Positions 49,756 to 59,530 of a DNA stretch of 64,000 nucleotides are shown piece after piece. Each line of letters starts with the position of its first letter. Position 1 is the first letter of the stretch. The DNA is from Acidobacteriota bacterium. Lineage in GTDB: Bacteria; Acidobacteriota; Terriglobia; Acidiferrales; UBA7541. Both the position numbers and the translations under genes were made by a program. The notes below the pieces were generated by a model. That model was given only the letters and a program-made list of their open reading frames with translations. It had not been told where the DNA came from and searched no databases. Location: positions 166,798 to 230,797 of the forward strand of contig JABCZG010000006.1 of assembly GCA_013289835.1 (NCBI GenBank). The letters run 5' to 3'.

Positions 49756-50106
49756 GCGCTTGAATCGTCCGTGAGGTGGACATGGAACGGACAATCGGAA
49801 GGTGCGGGGCACTTGTCGGGTTATCGCGTTTAGCTGTGTAGTCGCCTTACTGGACATATGGATTTGCACACCCATCTACCACCAATGGCCGTCGGGCAAT
49901 CCGCTGCCCCGGGCAATCCGTACGTAATCTTCACCCGCTTTCCATTTTTGAAATTTTTTTATGAGACGCGCGCAGCCGATCTGCGGATTTCGACCACCCC
50001 GGGGTACCCCCCCAGGAAAATGATCCTCGAAATGATTTTCGATTGCTCAGAAAAAAAGTTGGATCAAGCGAGAGTACACGCCTTCACCAGACGCACGCGG
50101 CTGTTC

Positions 50107-50158
50107 GAAAGTGCGCTGAAAATCGCGTGAAAGTGCGCTGCGGATTCGCACGCGATTT
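50107..50158. repeat. Nested direct and inverted repeats upstream of the RHH-ardC operon
   Basis: GAAAGTGCGCTG occurs twice (50107-50118 and 50129-50140), and AAATCGCGTG (50120-50129) pairs with CACGCGATTT (50149-50158) across a 19-nt loop. The surrounding 49756-50259 stretch has no convincing gene; a 90-codon frame at 49858 lacks support. A replication, transfer or regulatory site for the following operon is possible. Confidence 0.55.
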
Positions 50159-50224
50159 ATCGAGTCGCATGCAATCTATTCTCCAAGTCAGCGGAATTAT
50201 TTTCTGCGCGAGCGAGTTTTGCGC

Positions 50225-50253
50225 TTGACAAGAATATATGCTCGACGTATATA
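50225..50253 (+). promoter_or_regulatory. Strong sigma-70 promoter for the RHH-ardC operon
   Basis: TTGACA (50225-50230), a 17-bp spacer and TATATA (50248-50253). The RHH start codon is only 6 bp after the -10 box, so the transcript would be leaderless. The spacer and -10 contain ATATATG...CGTATAT, a partial palindrome that the RHH protein could bind. Confidence 0.7.
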
Positions 50254-50259
50254 CATGGC

Positions 50260-50388
50260 ATGAAGCGCATTTCCATGTTCCTCTCCGAGTCCCAGATCGT
50301 CAAGCTCAAGAAACTGTCCAAGCGAACGGGGATCAAGGCATCGGAACTGGTGCGGCGTTTCATTGATGAAGGATTGAAACGAAACTGA
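50260..50388 (+). CDS. Ribbon-helix-helix protein (42 aa)
   Basis: It reads MKRISMFLSESQIVKLKKLS, then KRTGIKASELVRRFIDEGLK and RN. This is a complete CopG/Arc-like ribbon-helix-helix: one beta strand and two helices. It would dimerise and bind DNA, most likely its own promoter and that of the ArdC operon 75 bp downstream. Size matches plasmid copy-number and antitoxin-type repressors. Confidence 0.8.
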   Translation: MKRISMFLSESQIVKLKKLSKRTGIKASELVRRFIDEGLKRN

Positions 50389-50462
50389 GAATAGAACGGG
50401 CCTGCCGACTGTAATCAGCAGCCGACAAGCCCTAACCAAAGTTACCTGTATTGGAGGAAACG

Positions 50463-51416
50463 ATGGCTACACCGATTGTAAGTCAGTCTGTCCGTTCGTC
50501 TGTACCCTATTCCCCTGTATCTGAATCAAGCACTCTCAGACCTCGCGCATCCGTCTACGAGATCGTCGCCGAGCGAGTCATTAAGCAAATGGAGGCTGGC
50601 GTGGCGCCGTGGCGCAAGCCCTGGCGCACCGAGATGCCGTGCAACCTGCTCTCGCAGAAACCCTATCGTGGCCTGAATGTGTTCCTGCTGGCGTCGCAAG
50701 GGTATGCCTCGCGGTATTGGCTCACGTTCAATCAGGCCAACAAACTCGGTGGCAGGATCAAACAAGGCGAACACTCTTCCCTTGTCACGTTCTGGCATAT
50801 CGGAGAAGAGAAGGCCGACGCTGACGGGAAGAGAACGCGGCCATTCTTGCTTCGATACTATCGCGTGTTCAATCTCTGCCAGACGGTAGGAATCGCTGAG
50901 AAGCTAGGGCTTGGCGAGTCTCCCCGGCCTGTAGCGTCAATCGAGCAATGCGAGGCAATCGTTGCGGGGATGCCGAACGCGCCGCGCATGGAGCAATCCA
51001 GCGCGGCATGGTATCGGCCATTCACAGACACGGTGGGGATGCCAGCGCGCGGCTTATTCACTTCCGCCGAGGAGTATTACTCCACTCTGTTCCATGAACT
51101 GACCCATTCGACGGGCCATTCCTCGCGCATCGGACGCGAGGGCATCGAGATTCTGAAAACGTTTGGAAGCGAATCCTACAGCAAGGAAGAGCTAGTAGCG
51201 GAGATGGGTGCGGCCATGCTGTGCGGAGTCACGGGCATTGCCCCTGCCACGCTCCAAAACTCTGCCGCGTATCTCAAGACTTGGATCGAACGCCTCAAGT
51301 CTGATTCTCGATTGCTGGTGTCCGCTGCGTCTGCCGCGCAAAAGGCAGCCGATTACATTCGAGGGGAGTCTGCGAACGACGCTCCTGCCAGCGATGGAGA
51401 ACCCCATGCAAACTGA
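50463..51416 (+). CDS. ArdC-like antirestriction / ssDNA-binding protein
   Basis: The 317-residue protein has an N-terminal ssDNA-binding ArdC domain (VYEIVAERVIKQMEAGVAPW, RKPWRTEMPCNLLSQKPYRG LNVFLL). A metallopeptidase-like C-terminal domain follows with HELTHSTGH (zinc site) and the downstream Glu in ELVAEMGAAML. ArdC proteins enter recipient cells with conjugative DNA and protect it against restriction or replication problems. ATG with GGAGG 5 bp upstream. First gene of a three-gene run with overlapping ends. Confidence 0.9.
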   Translation: MATPIVSQSVRSSVPYSPVSESSTLRPRASVYEIVAERVIKQMEAGVAPWRKPWRTEMPCNLLSQKPYRGLNVFLLASQGYASRYWLTFNQANKLGGRIKQGEHSSLVTFWHIGEEKADADGKRTRPFLLRYYRVFNLCQTVGIAEKLGLGESPRPVASIEQCEAIVAGMPNAPRMEQSSAAWYRPFTDTVGMPARGLFTSAEEYYSTLFHELTHSTGHSSRIGREGIEILKTFGSESYSKEELVAEMGAAMLCGVTGIAPATLQNSAAYLKTWIERLKSDSRLLVSAASAAQKAADYIRGESANDAPASDGEPHAN

Positions 51417-52041
51417 TCTCACGTTCCCTCAGTCTCTCACTGAGAAGTATCGGCCTACACGGATAGCCGACTTCGTGGGCCTGGACCGCCCCAAGAAAGT
51501 CCTTTCCGCGTTTCGCAAGCGGCCTGCTAGTGGCGCGTGGCTCTTTGTCGGCCCGTCTGGCGTTGGCAAGAGCACAATGGCACTCGCGCTGGCTCAGGAG
51601 CTACAGGCCGAACTCCACAAGATTCCTAGCCAGAAGTGCAACGCGCAAACAATCGAGGACACCGTGCGGCATTGCTGGTACGCGCCGCTGACGCCAGGGG
51701 GATTCCATGTTGTGCTGGCCGATGAAGCAGACCAAATGACGAACGCAGCGCAACTTGCGCTGCTTTCTAAACTGGATTCAACCGACCCCGCTCCCAACAC
51801 GATTTGGATCTTCACCGCGAACGATACCGAGCGGCTCGAACGGCGATTCCTCTCCCGCTGCAAGGTGCTGGAATTCTCCAGCTACGGTCTGTCCGAACAG
51901 ATTGCCGGTTACCTAGACCACGTTTGGCACGCAGAGGGCGGGAACGGAAACGCGCCAGACCTGGTGCGCTTGGCGAAGGACTCGCGCAATAACGTGCGGG
52001 ATTGCCTCATGCGCCTGGAAGTGGAGTTGATGGCGCTATGA
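51406..52041 (+). CDS. Clamp-loader-like AAA+ ATPase
   Basis: The 211-residue protein resembles the small subunit of replication factor C / DnaX: SLTEKYRPTRIADFVGLDRP, Walker A GPSGVGKST, Walker B VVLADEADQM, and the SRC motif in RFLSRCKVLEF. It ends after the lid, lacking the C-terminal collar of true clamp loaders. Starts inside the ardC end (ATG at 51406 with GGAG upstream; 51394 also possible). Its role may be loading or remodelling on the incoming element DNA. Confidence 0.82.
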   Translation: MQTDLTFPQSLTEKYRPTRIADFVGLDRPKKVLSAFRKRPASGAWLFVGPSGVGKSTMALALAQELQAELHKIPSQKCNAQTIEDTVRHCWYAPLTPGGFHVVLADEADQMTNAAQLALLSKLDSTDPAPNTIWIFTANDTERLERRFLSRCKVLEFSSYGLSEQIAGYLDHVWHAEGGNGNAPDLVRLAKDSRNNVRDCLMRLEVELMAL

Positions 52042-52658
52042 GTGCGAGAGTGGCGATTTACGCCAGGGTCTCCACGACCAACCACGGCCAGGACGTGGGC
52101 CTGCAAACGCGGGAGCTACGGCAATTCGCGGAGGCGCGCGGCTGGACGGCCGCGGGTGAATACATTGACGCTGGAGTGAGCGGCGCAAAGGACTCGCGGC
52201 CAGAGTTGAACCGACTGATGGCGGACGCGCACAAGCGGCGCTTCGATGTCGTATGCGTGTGGCGCTTCGACCGATTCGCGCGTTCCGTCTCGCACTTGCT
52301 ACGCGCGCTGGAAACTTTCAAGGCCCTGGGAATTGACTTCGTTTCGTACTCCGAACAGATGGACACCTCAACGCCTGCCGGAAAGATGGTGTTCACCGTC
52401 CTGGGGGCAGTAGCAGAGCTAGAGCGCAGTCTTACCGTGGAACGTGTGCGGGCCGGCCTTCGGAATGCGCGCGCCAAGGGGAAGAAGCTGGGCAGGCCGC
52501 GTGTTGCTGTGGACGCCGCAAAGATTGCCAGCCTCCGCGCGACGGGCGCATCCTGGCAGACGATCACCCGCGAGCTTGGTATCAGCGCGGGCACGGCCAA
52601 GAGAGCCTTCTACAGCCTGTCCAAAAACCCCTCAAATCCATCGCCTGTAAGTGCCTGA
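52038..52658 (+). CDS. Small serine recombinase (resolvase/invertase family)
   Basis: A 206-residue protein: VAIYARVSTTNHGQDVGLQT with the nucleophile Ser in YARVS, DAGVSGAKDSRPELNRLM, VWRFDRFARSVSHLLRAL, then a C-terminal helix-turn-helix (GASWQTITRELGISAGTAKR). Length is that of resolvases and invertases, not large integrases. The ATG overlaps the preceding stop (ATGA). It probably resolves multimers or inverts element DNA. Confidence 0.92.
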   Translation: MSARVAIYARVSTTNHGQDVGLQTRELRQFAEARGWTAAGEYIDAGVSGAKDSRPELNRLMADAHKRRFDVVCVWRFDRFARSVSHLLRALETFKALGIDFVSYSEQMDTSTPAGKMVFTVLGAVAELERSLTVERVRAGLRNARAKGKKLGRPRVAVDAAKIASLRATGASWQTITRELGISAGTAKRAFYSLSKNPSNPSPVSA

Positions 52659-52803
52659 TTCTGCGTGCTCGCTACCGACTCCCCTGGCCTGTCCACAAAC
52701 AGATGTTTTTTGGCTGCGACTTCGAGTGGCCTGCTCCCCATTTTCCGCGCAGGGGTGGATATGAATATCGCATTTTGCGGGTCGGACCTAAAACAAGGAA
52801 TTC

Positions 52804-54141
52804 TTAAGGATGAGTGTCTGCGTCTGATCTACCGGTCTCCGGGCGGCGGTAAGATTGAAACCGGATCCACTGCTCATGATAGCGGTCCATCTTTGCTCTG
52901 AACATCGGATGAAAAACTTCGTAGTAAGATTGACCGCAGTAGGGATATTCCCAACCGGGGAAATTCGCATCAACGTTCGTTAGAAAGGTAATGAAGGCGC
53001 GAAAGTCTGGCTTTGCTTCAACCAATTGCCAAGGCCCATCACCTTTGGTAATCGTGGTTTTTGCCCCGTAAAATTGGTCAAATGCGCGCGCATACAGGGC
53101 CCACGTGGAAGTCGAGTCGATTCGAAATTCGTCATCAAAAAATTGTTTTGATAGTTCCACCCAATAGTTCTCCCGGATTTCCTTGCTTCTGTAAACTGGT
53201 TGCAAATTGCCTTGCATTAATGCTCTGTGGATTTCCTCAATCGCGCGCCTGCCTATCTCTGTTCCACGGAGCCGCATACGGCAGCGGTCACCTTGAGCAA
53301 TGAGGTAAATAGCTCCCTCACGGACGTAGCTGTCCTGATCAGAATCTAGGATCCTAATCAGGGTGGGAAGTGAGTCAGGCAGTTTGTCGATCAGGATGTT
53401 CCCAAGAGTCCAATAAACGGAATAATTCTCATCATCCACGGATTCGAGCCCTCTTGCCTTGATAATCGCCGAACGCCAGGTGTCAAACTGGCGCTCAAGG
53501 GGTAATTGTTGGAGATCTTGTTTTAGAACACCGGAAAAAGATCTTGCGAAAAAATGCAGATAGTTGTTTTCCATCTGTTCAGCGGCCCAACGGACGGCTT
53601 CATACCCTTCTTTGCCAATGCGTCTGCCGTCGACTTCAAGGAAGGGGTTGACATCTCCCCTTAGATTCAAGGGCTCGACAACAATCGAGGCTCCCTCGGA
53701 GGGGAGCGCCTTTTCGTTTGCTGGCACAAATCGGTCCATGGCACAAAGGATTCTAACCGCGTCCACTCGCGCTCGTAGGCTGCCAGAATGGATCACTTGC
53801 ACAAGATTTTCCACTGCGTCCGTGCCCGCCGCGATCAATACATTCGTCATATCTGCTTGTGCCCCAACGTACATTCCTTTCACATTTCGTGCAGACTCTG
53901 CTTGTGTCCACAGTTGAATTCGATCTTTGGGTGGCAGGTGAACATATTTGCCTAGGAACTCATTCTTTCTTCTCTCATGCTCGCCTTCAACAGTCTTCTG
54001 CTCGTTGCTCTCCGCACGGGGCACCGATCCGAGAATGTCGGTTGAGTTGGGTCGAGGGCTAGCGTATGAAACTGGCGAAATCAGGAAACATATATGAATA
54101 ATTAGAAGCAAAGTGCTGTATGGTCGCACCGAAAATCGCAT
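52804..54141 (-). CDS. Exported protein downstream of RHS gene, HEAT-like middle
   Basis: The 445-residue protein begins with a signal peptide (LLLIIHICFLISPVSYA) at the ATG 54141, which has GGAGGT upstream. Residues 65-130 include AAGTDAVENLVQVIHSGSLR ARVDAVRILCAMD, and 230-270 PDSLPTLIRILDSDQDSYVR EGAIYLIA, both HEAT-like. The C-terminal third is aromatic-rich and unrecognised. Transcribed after the RHS gene on the same strand, 270 bp away. It could be a periplasmic partner or immunity factor of the RHS protein; no direct support. Confidence 0.6.
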   Translation of the reverse strand: MRFSVRPYSTLLLIIHICFLISPVSYASPRPNSTDILGSVPRAESNEQKTVEGEHERRKNEFLGKYVHLPPKDRIQLWTQAESARNVKGMYVGAQADMTNVLIAAGTDAVENLVQVIHSGSLRARVDAVRILCAMDRFVPANEKALPSEGASIVVEPLNLRGDVNPFLEVDGRRIGKEGYEAVRWAAEQMENNYLHFFARSFSGVLKQDLQQLPLERQFDTWRSAIIKARGLESVDDENYSVYWTLGNILIDKLPDSLPTLIRILDSDQDSYVREGAIYLIAQGDRCRMRLRGTEIGRRAIEEIHRALMQGNLQPVYRSKEIRENYWVELSKQFFDDEFRIDSTSTWALYARAFDQFYGAKTTITKGDGPWQLVEAKPDFRAFITFLTNVDANFPGWEYPYCGQSYYEVFHPMFRAKMDRYHEQWIRFQSYRRPETGRSDADTHP

Positions 54142-54410
54142 TGGTACCTCCATCACAAGGGGACACAAAATATCCGCCAATTCTGTTCTAAAAGGCCGGA
54201 TCATCGAATCACCGATTTGGTCGCCTCCCAACGAGGGGCAGCAGTCCAGTAACGGGCGGTTCTTATACTCCGCCATTGCATCTAGATGGCCATGTGGTGC
54301 CCCTGAGGACCAACACAATGCAGAGGCACAGAGGTGAAGGCTGTAGGGTATTCCTTGCCACATCTGCAGTGTTTTCCGGACAGGATCAGTACGATGTCTA
54401 CGTCCCCCAA

Positions 54411-57400
54411 TCACTTTAATATATTAATGGTTACTCCAGTCGAACCATCCCCTCCGAAACCACAACTTCCCGAGGATGCATCGCAGAACCATGAATCATT
54501 GGGAAAGAAAATGAATCCGGCCATCAACAGCTGGTAGTTGTAAATCGCTTCTCCCTCTGCAGCAGGATCTGATCCTGGAAGGCTGAATTGGTTGAGTATT
54601 GATTCGACTCCAGCCGAATCATAGAAACTCACGCTGGCACCGACGAAAATGTTCACAGTGATGTTGCCGAAAGTCTGGGAGGCTACTTTAGTCGCGCCCG
54701 TTAGGTCGACATTGCCATAACTTTGTGTGTCTTGTCCTGGTTTAATAAGTTGCATTCCAACAAGGACCAGATTATCAGCATTTTTCGTTTCGACTATAAA
54801 TTCTACGGCGTCCCAGGGAAACGGTGTCTTATTCCCTGGACTAAGCACAACAAAAGCGTCTTGCATACCAGCCACCACGCGATCTTCATCTCTGTCGGGC
54901 GATTTTCCAATTATGTTCAACCCGATATGTTCCAACGAATCGAGAATCCGTGCCCCTAGGCTGTAGCTCCCCTGAAGATCGTGCGGTCCATCGGCCCCTA
55001 TGTCCTCGACATCGTGCAATTGAAAACCAAGATCGAAACCTCCGCTTGCACAGCCGCCACCATCTGTGCAAGGAATTCCAAAATGTTTGTCGAAGTTAAT
55101 AAAGTAACCTAGGCCGAACAGCCCTGTTGTGGCGTTAAAGAAATTGTCCGCCGTACCCGCCCCCTGTGCAATGCTCGCAGCATCGGGACGACCAATCAGC
55201 GCGGCCATCATCCATGTGAGGAACTCATGTTCATCTTGGGTCGCCATTCCGCTGGGATCTGTCGCGTTTGATGGATTATCCAATGCATAGTTATAGCGAT
55301 TTAGTGATTGCGGATTGTTCAATTTTCCTGCGATGGGGTCAGGCGAGGTGAACCGACCTATTCGGCTATCATAGAATCTGTAGAGTGCATAGTCTAAGCT
55401 CGTTTCAGGGTCTCTTTCATATCCCGTAAACTTATAATTGGTCGGGCAGGAATTTGCAAAATTGACCTCCCCACCAAAGGGGTAGTAATCCGAATCGAAG
55501 CAAATATTGCCTTGCGAATCTGTACCGACACGAGTATTCCCAAGGCGGTCTGCAAAATAATATGAAACGTTCCCCGAATTGTTCCGTGTGGCAATCAGAC
55601 TCCCAGCAAAATAAATGTATTCGAGCGTAATATTACCAGACAGATCGCTCTCGGACAGCACGTCCCCGCCAACATTTCGCCAATAGAGCGTTCCATTCGA
55701 TTTTTCTGAACGAAATCCGTTGCCATCGTAAGTGTAAGTAATACCTGCAGCAGAGTTGATGCGGTTCTCTGCATCGTAGCCGTAAGGATAGCTACCATCG
55801 TTTGTCATTCGGCCAGCTTGATCGTAAGTGAATCCTTGGTTTGTGATGTGGTTTTGTCCATTCACACCCACACTCAGCGGATAAGCAGAGCACTGCGAGA
55901 CGCTCACTGTCAGCAGGTTCGCCCATCGGTCATATCCAAAACCCTCGCCCCAACAAGATGGTCCTGAAGTAGCTTGCGTCTGCGCCGTCGCGACCCGGTC
56001 TAAACCGTCATAAGTGAAGTTCAGCGATCGCCCGGGAACACGGCCGTTCGTTTCAGACGCGATATTTCCGTCGTTGCTTCCAGCCGTAAATCCGTAGCTC
56101 AAGCTCAGTGCAGTGCCATTGGTTGAGCTAGCTAGGATAGAAGTCGGTTGTAGTCTGCTATTGAATCCGTAACTTTCAGTGATGCCCGTAAACCCATTTT
56201 GCACACTCCCACGGGTCATGGTCGACACCGCACCTTGTGGCGAATAGGTCGCATTCAAACCATAGTTAATTGTGTTGTGTGAGTCCACCGCAGAAATGAG
56301 TTGAGCGGCATTATTGTACGTATACGTAATCTGATTTCCGCTAGGGTAGGCTATGGAAGAAACCAGACCATTAACTGTATAGGAATAGGAAACAGTTTTG
56401 GTAATCCCCGCAATTGTCCGGCGCTCAGTTAGTACGTGCCCCAACGGATCATAGTTCCACGCAGACAGCCCCGAGCCGTCGCTCATCCCCGTGCGCCTAC
56501 CCAGACCGCCATTAATCGTAAGTCCGTTGAATGTAGTTTGGTCATAGTAATAAGTCACGGTGGCCGTCCCGTCCGAATAGGATTCTGATGTGAGCCTGTT
56601 CAGTACGTCGTAGGTATATGTCGTGGTCACATTCAGCGAACTTACTCGGCGGCAGACAGAGACAGGGTCTCCACTGCATAGAGAGCCGGTCGGAGTGGTA
56701 TAGTAGAAATTTGTAGTACCCGCTTCTGGCGTCGTTGCAGAGGTCATTCGCGACAGGGGATCAAACGCGTAACTCCGCGTTTGAGTCCCTTGTGATACCT
56801 GTATTATGTCATTCAGTAAGTCATATAGATAGCAAGTATATAAAGTTAGAGTATTATTGTTACTAGGATCTGGCTCGTCTACCTCGATGACTCTGCCAAA
56901 TCCATCACTCCATACCTGGCGCTTTTTGCTCGCCTCGTCCGTTGCGAGTACAGGATAACCAACCCCATAGGTAGATGTTGAGCAGGACTGGGAGCTAACC
57001 CCGCCCGCAGTGCTCACAGACGCGCCGTAGAAGCTTTGGCTGCTGGTTCCATCCGGATCTGCTATTTTGATTGTGCGGCCTAGGCCATCGTAATACATCG
57101 AGGACAGTCCATATGTCGGATCTGAAGTAGTTCGAAATGGATTGCTCACGCTCTGCACTCGTCCAGAAGAATCATAGTTTGTACTCACGTAGACCGGACC
57201 GATGGGGTCGCTAAACAACTCCCTTGTAGTCAGTCTTCCCAAACTATCTCCTTGAATTCCATCATGACGACAACTAACGCAGTTCGTTGAAGGTTGAGTA
57301 TCGTTAATGGAACTATAGAAGTCTTGCTGCAAAGTTGCGGTGTAATTCGTCAATGCCCAACCCCGATTTCCATTCACGAGCGGATAGAGAGTGAGGGTCT

Positions 57401-59483
57401 GCCGATCGAGCGGGTCGATAAAATGGAAATAATTGTCAGCATTATTCTGGTCACGCGAATAGGTCATTTTCCCCGTATTGAAATAATATCCGAACGAGGC
57501 TGCACCGATCAGTGGAAGAGTTATCTGTGTCACATAGGCGTTTGTCGGAGTTGTCGGAGTATACGAGGAGGGAGGCGTGAGTCCATTGTCTTGAAAAAAG
57601 TTATCTGTATAGCTGAGGGTTGTGGTGTTCGTGTTGGGGTCTTGAGTGGATACAACCTGCCCGGTGGTGTCATACGTCATCTTTGTCTGGACGCTGGAGG
57701 AGCAGCCGGGGAGGAGAGTACAGCGCTGGACCTGGGTCAGGTTGCCACGGACTGTATAGCTAATGCCATACCCGGCGTTATGATTTGCGATTCCAGTCGC
57801 CGGGTTCGAACTAACGAGCGATCCAGAACCATCATACGTGAAATTTGTTTGGGCCACGATCTGTGTGCTACCGCTGCAACTTGGCGGAGTACCAGTAGGC
57901 ACGCAGACTGTTGATGTCAGTGGTCGGTTGAGGATGTTTTGACCGCCGTAATTCGTCGAGTAAGTGACGTCTGTTTGGCGGTCCGGCACTGATGGCTGAG
58001 CGCCCGAGTAGTATCTCCACTCTTTTGTTGAAGTCACGTTCAGGTCGCTAATGCTGTCATACGTGTATTGAATCGTTTTAGAGATGCTGGACCCTGACGG
58101 AACTGGTAGCGTAAGCGTTTCACTCATTTTCTGAATGTAGTTGTTTCCCGTGCATGGCGAAGGAGAACAGGGATTGGAAAAGTTCAGAGTCCTGGCCAGG
58201 GTCGCTGCAAGGTTACTGGGAGAGATTGCGCCCGTGTAATATTGGACCTGACTTGCCCAGGCTCCGTTGTTCAAAGTGAATGTATATACTGCGTTGTCCG
58301 CACTTGGCTTGGTCACCGTGACCTTTTGCTGGCAGCCAACTCCTCCTGGGGCACAGGTTGTGATCACGGCCGGAGTGTAACTCCAGGTGCCTCCGCCTGA
58401 GGCACGAGAAGTTAGCCAGCGATTGTGATTTCCAAACGAGTCCTGGAAGTTCGTATAGCCGTAGGTGATCTGCCCGAGGGTTGGGAGGGTGACTGAATTC
58501 AGCTCACCGTATGAATCGTACCCAAACTGGTAATACGTTTGATCAGGAAGAGCGATTTTTTGGACGACGGTTAAGGACCCTGAATACTCGGTAACGCCGG
58601 ATTGGCCAAAGGCTGTGCTCACCGAGACCGAAGTTGTGCTTACTGTATAGCGCGATGTGGTTCCCTGTGAATTCAAAACGTCGTAGCAAATCTGGTTCGA
58701 ATTCCCATTGCAGTTCGTCGTGACTGTCACGGGGGTACGGCCGAGGGTGTCGATAAAGTTTCCATTAGCATCCGTCGAGAAGTAGTTTCCGTTTGTATCT
58801 TGGTGGCTGGGGAAAATCTGTGAGCCGTCTGGCGCAATCACGGAAGCGGCGGAGAACCCCGTTATATACATGTGATACCCGGACGAATCGTTCGCCCTCG
58901 CATCTCCGGATGATTGCACCCCGCCGCAGTAACCTCTTGTATCGTCCGATGTGGTGATCGGGAATGTCCTCACAGAGCCGTCCGGACCGGCCCATCTGTA
59001 GTTGTAGTAAGAATAAAAATAGTAACTAAGTAAGTGATGGCTCTCATTAAAATACGAGCACTTGACGTAATTTGAGGTGTATCCCAAGAAGGTCCCAGGG
59101 GTTGCACTAGTAACAAATCGCCAGCCACCCCATGAATTGCTGATGTTTGTCGGCTGCCAAGTCGTGCCCACGACTTGCCATATTCGGGTATCGTGAACAA
59201 GAGAGGCAATGAACGGCGGACCTCCACGCTGAGGGAAAGATCCTAGGGGGACTGCTTGTGTCATGTTTCCATTCGAGGCATCAAGCACGCCGAGCTCTAC
59301 AGGAAGTGGCGTCGCGAATGTAGGTGCTCCGACTTGGTTCAATATATCTTGAGCCAGAGCAGGAACGCACCAAACGGTCGAGAACACCAAGGCGGCCAAT
59401 GCTATCAGCCGGGCGCGTGATGCTGCTCTCCAGAGATTGCTGAGCTCCTGCTTGCTCGTTATATTCGTGGCGATAGAAATCAT
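54411..59483 (-). CDS. Large RHS-repeat (YD-repeat) protein, possible polymorphic toxin
   Basis: The 1690-residue protein has a signal sequence (RLIALAALVFSTVWCVPALA), an N-terminal beta domain and a long array of YD repeats (YDSFGR/YDPLGHV/YTYDALNR-like). The RHS core end DPETSLDYALYRFYDSRIGR FTSPDP lies near residue 1330. A C-terminal tail of about 280 residues (after DNPSNATDPSG) is unlike the core. In RHS toxins the core encapsulates such a variable tip. No known nuclease or deaminase motif was recognised. ATG at 59483 with GGAGGTG 7-8 bp upstream; the 59498 ATG is less good. Confidence 0.88.
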   Translation of the reverse strand: MISIATNITSKQELSNLWRAASRARLIALAALVFSTVWCVPALAQDILNQVGAPTFATPLPVELGVLDASNGNMTQAVPLGSFPQRGGPPFIASLVHDTRIWQVVGTTWQPTNISNSWGGWRFVTSATPGTFLGYTSNYVKCSYFNESHHLLSYYFYSYYNYRWAGPDGSVRTFPITTSDDTRGYCGGVQSSGDARANDSSGYHMYITGFSAASVIAPDGSQIFPSHQDTNGNYFSTDANGNFIDTLGRTPVTVTTNCNGNSNQICYDVLNSQGTTSRYTVSTTSVSVSTAFGQSGVTEYSGSLTVVQKIALPDQTYYQFGYDSYGELNSVTLPTLGQITYGYTNFQDSFGNHNRWLTSRASGGGTWSYTPAVITTCAPGGVGCQQKVTVTKPSADNAVYTFTLNNGAWASQVQYYTGAISPSNLAATLARTLNFSNPCSPSPCTGNNYIQKMSETLTLPVPSGSSISKTIQYTYDSISDLNVTSTKEWRYYSGAQPSVPDRQTDVTYSTNYGGQNILNRPLTSTVCVPTGTPPSCSGSTQIVAQTNFTYDGSGSLVSSNPATGIANHNAGYGISYTVRGNLTQVQRCTLLPGCSSSVQTKMTYDTTGQVVSTQDPNTNTTTLSYTDNFFQDNGLTPPSSYTPTTPTNAYVTQITLPLIGAASFGYYFNTGKMTYSRDQNNADNYFHFIDPLDRQTLTLYPLVNGNRGWALTNYTATLQQDFYSSINDTQPSTNCVSCRHDGIQGDSLGRLTTRELFSDPIGPVYVSTNYDSSGRVQSVSNPFRTTSDPTYGLSSMYYDGLGRTIKIADPDGTSSQSFYGASVSTAGGVSSQSCSTSTYGVGYPVLATDEASKKRQVWSDGFGRVIEVDEPDPSNNNTLTLYTCYLYDLLNDIIQVSQGTQTRSYAFDPLSRMTSATTPEAGTTNFYYTTPTGSLCSGDPVSVCRRVSSLNVTTTYTYDVLNRLTSESYSDGTATVTYYYDQTTFNGLTINGGLGRRTGMSDGSGLSAWNYDPLGHVLTERRTIAGITKTVSYSYTVNGLVSSIAYPSGNQITYTYNNAAQLISAVDSHNTINYGLNATYSPQGAVSTMTRGSVQNGFTGITESYGFNSRLQPTSILASSTNGTALSLSYGFTAGSNDGNIASETNGRVPGRSLNFTYDGLDRVATAQTQATSGPSCWGEGFGYDRWANLLTVSVSQCSAYPLSVGVNGQNHITNQGFTYDQAGRMTNDGSYPYGYDAENRINSAAGITYTYDGNGFRSEKSNGTLYWRNVGGDVLSESDLSGNITLEYIYFAGSLIATRNNSGNVSYYFADRLGNTRVGTDSQGNICFDSDYYPFGGEVNFANSCPTNYKFTGYERDPETSLDYALYRFYDSRIGRFTSPDPIAGKLNNPQSLNRYNYALDNPSNATDPSGMATQDEHEFLTWMMAALIGRPDAASIAQGAGTADNFFNATTGLFGLGYFINFDKHFGIPCTDGGGCASGGFDLGFQLHDVEDIGADGPHDLQGSYSLGARILDSLEHIGLNIIGKSPDRDEDRVVAGMQDAFVVLSPGNKTPFPWDAVEFIVETKNADNLVLVGMQLIKPGQDTQSYGNVDLTGATKVASQTFGNITVNIFVGASVSFYDSAGVESILNQFSLPGSDPAAEGEAIYNYQLLMAGFIFFPNDSWFCDASSGSCGFGGDGSTGVTINILK

Positions 59484-59530
59484 TGTGGCCACCTCCATGT
59501 TGGTCCAGTATCTTCGTTGAGGCCTCAATT

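Noticed and set aside
49858..50130. 90-codon plus-strand frame before the RHH gene
   Set aside because: Runs through the repeat region, lacks a ribosome binding site and shows no domain.
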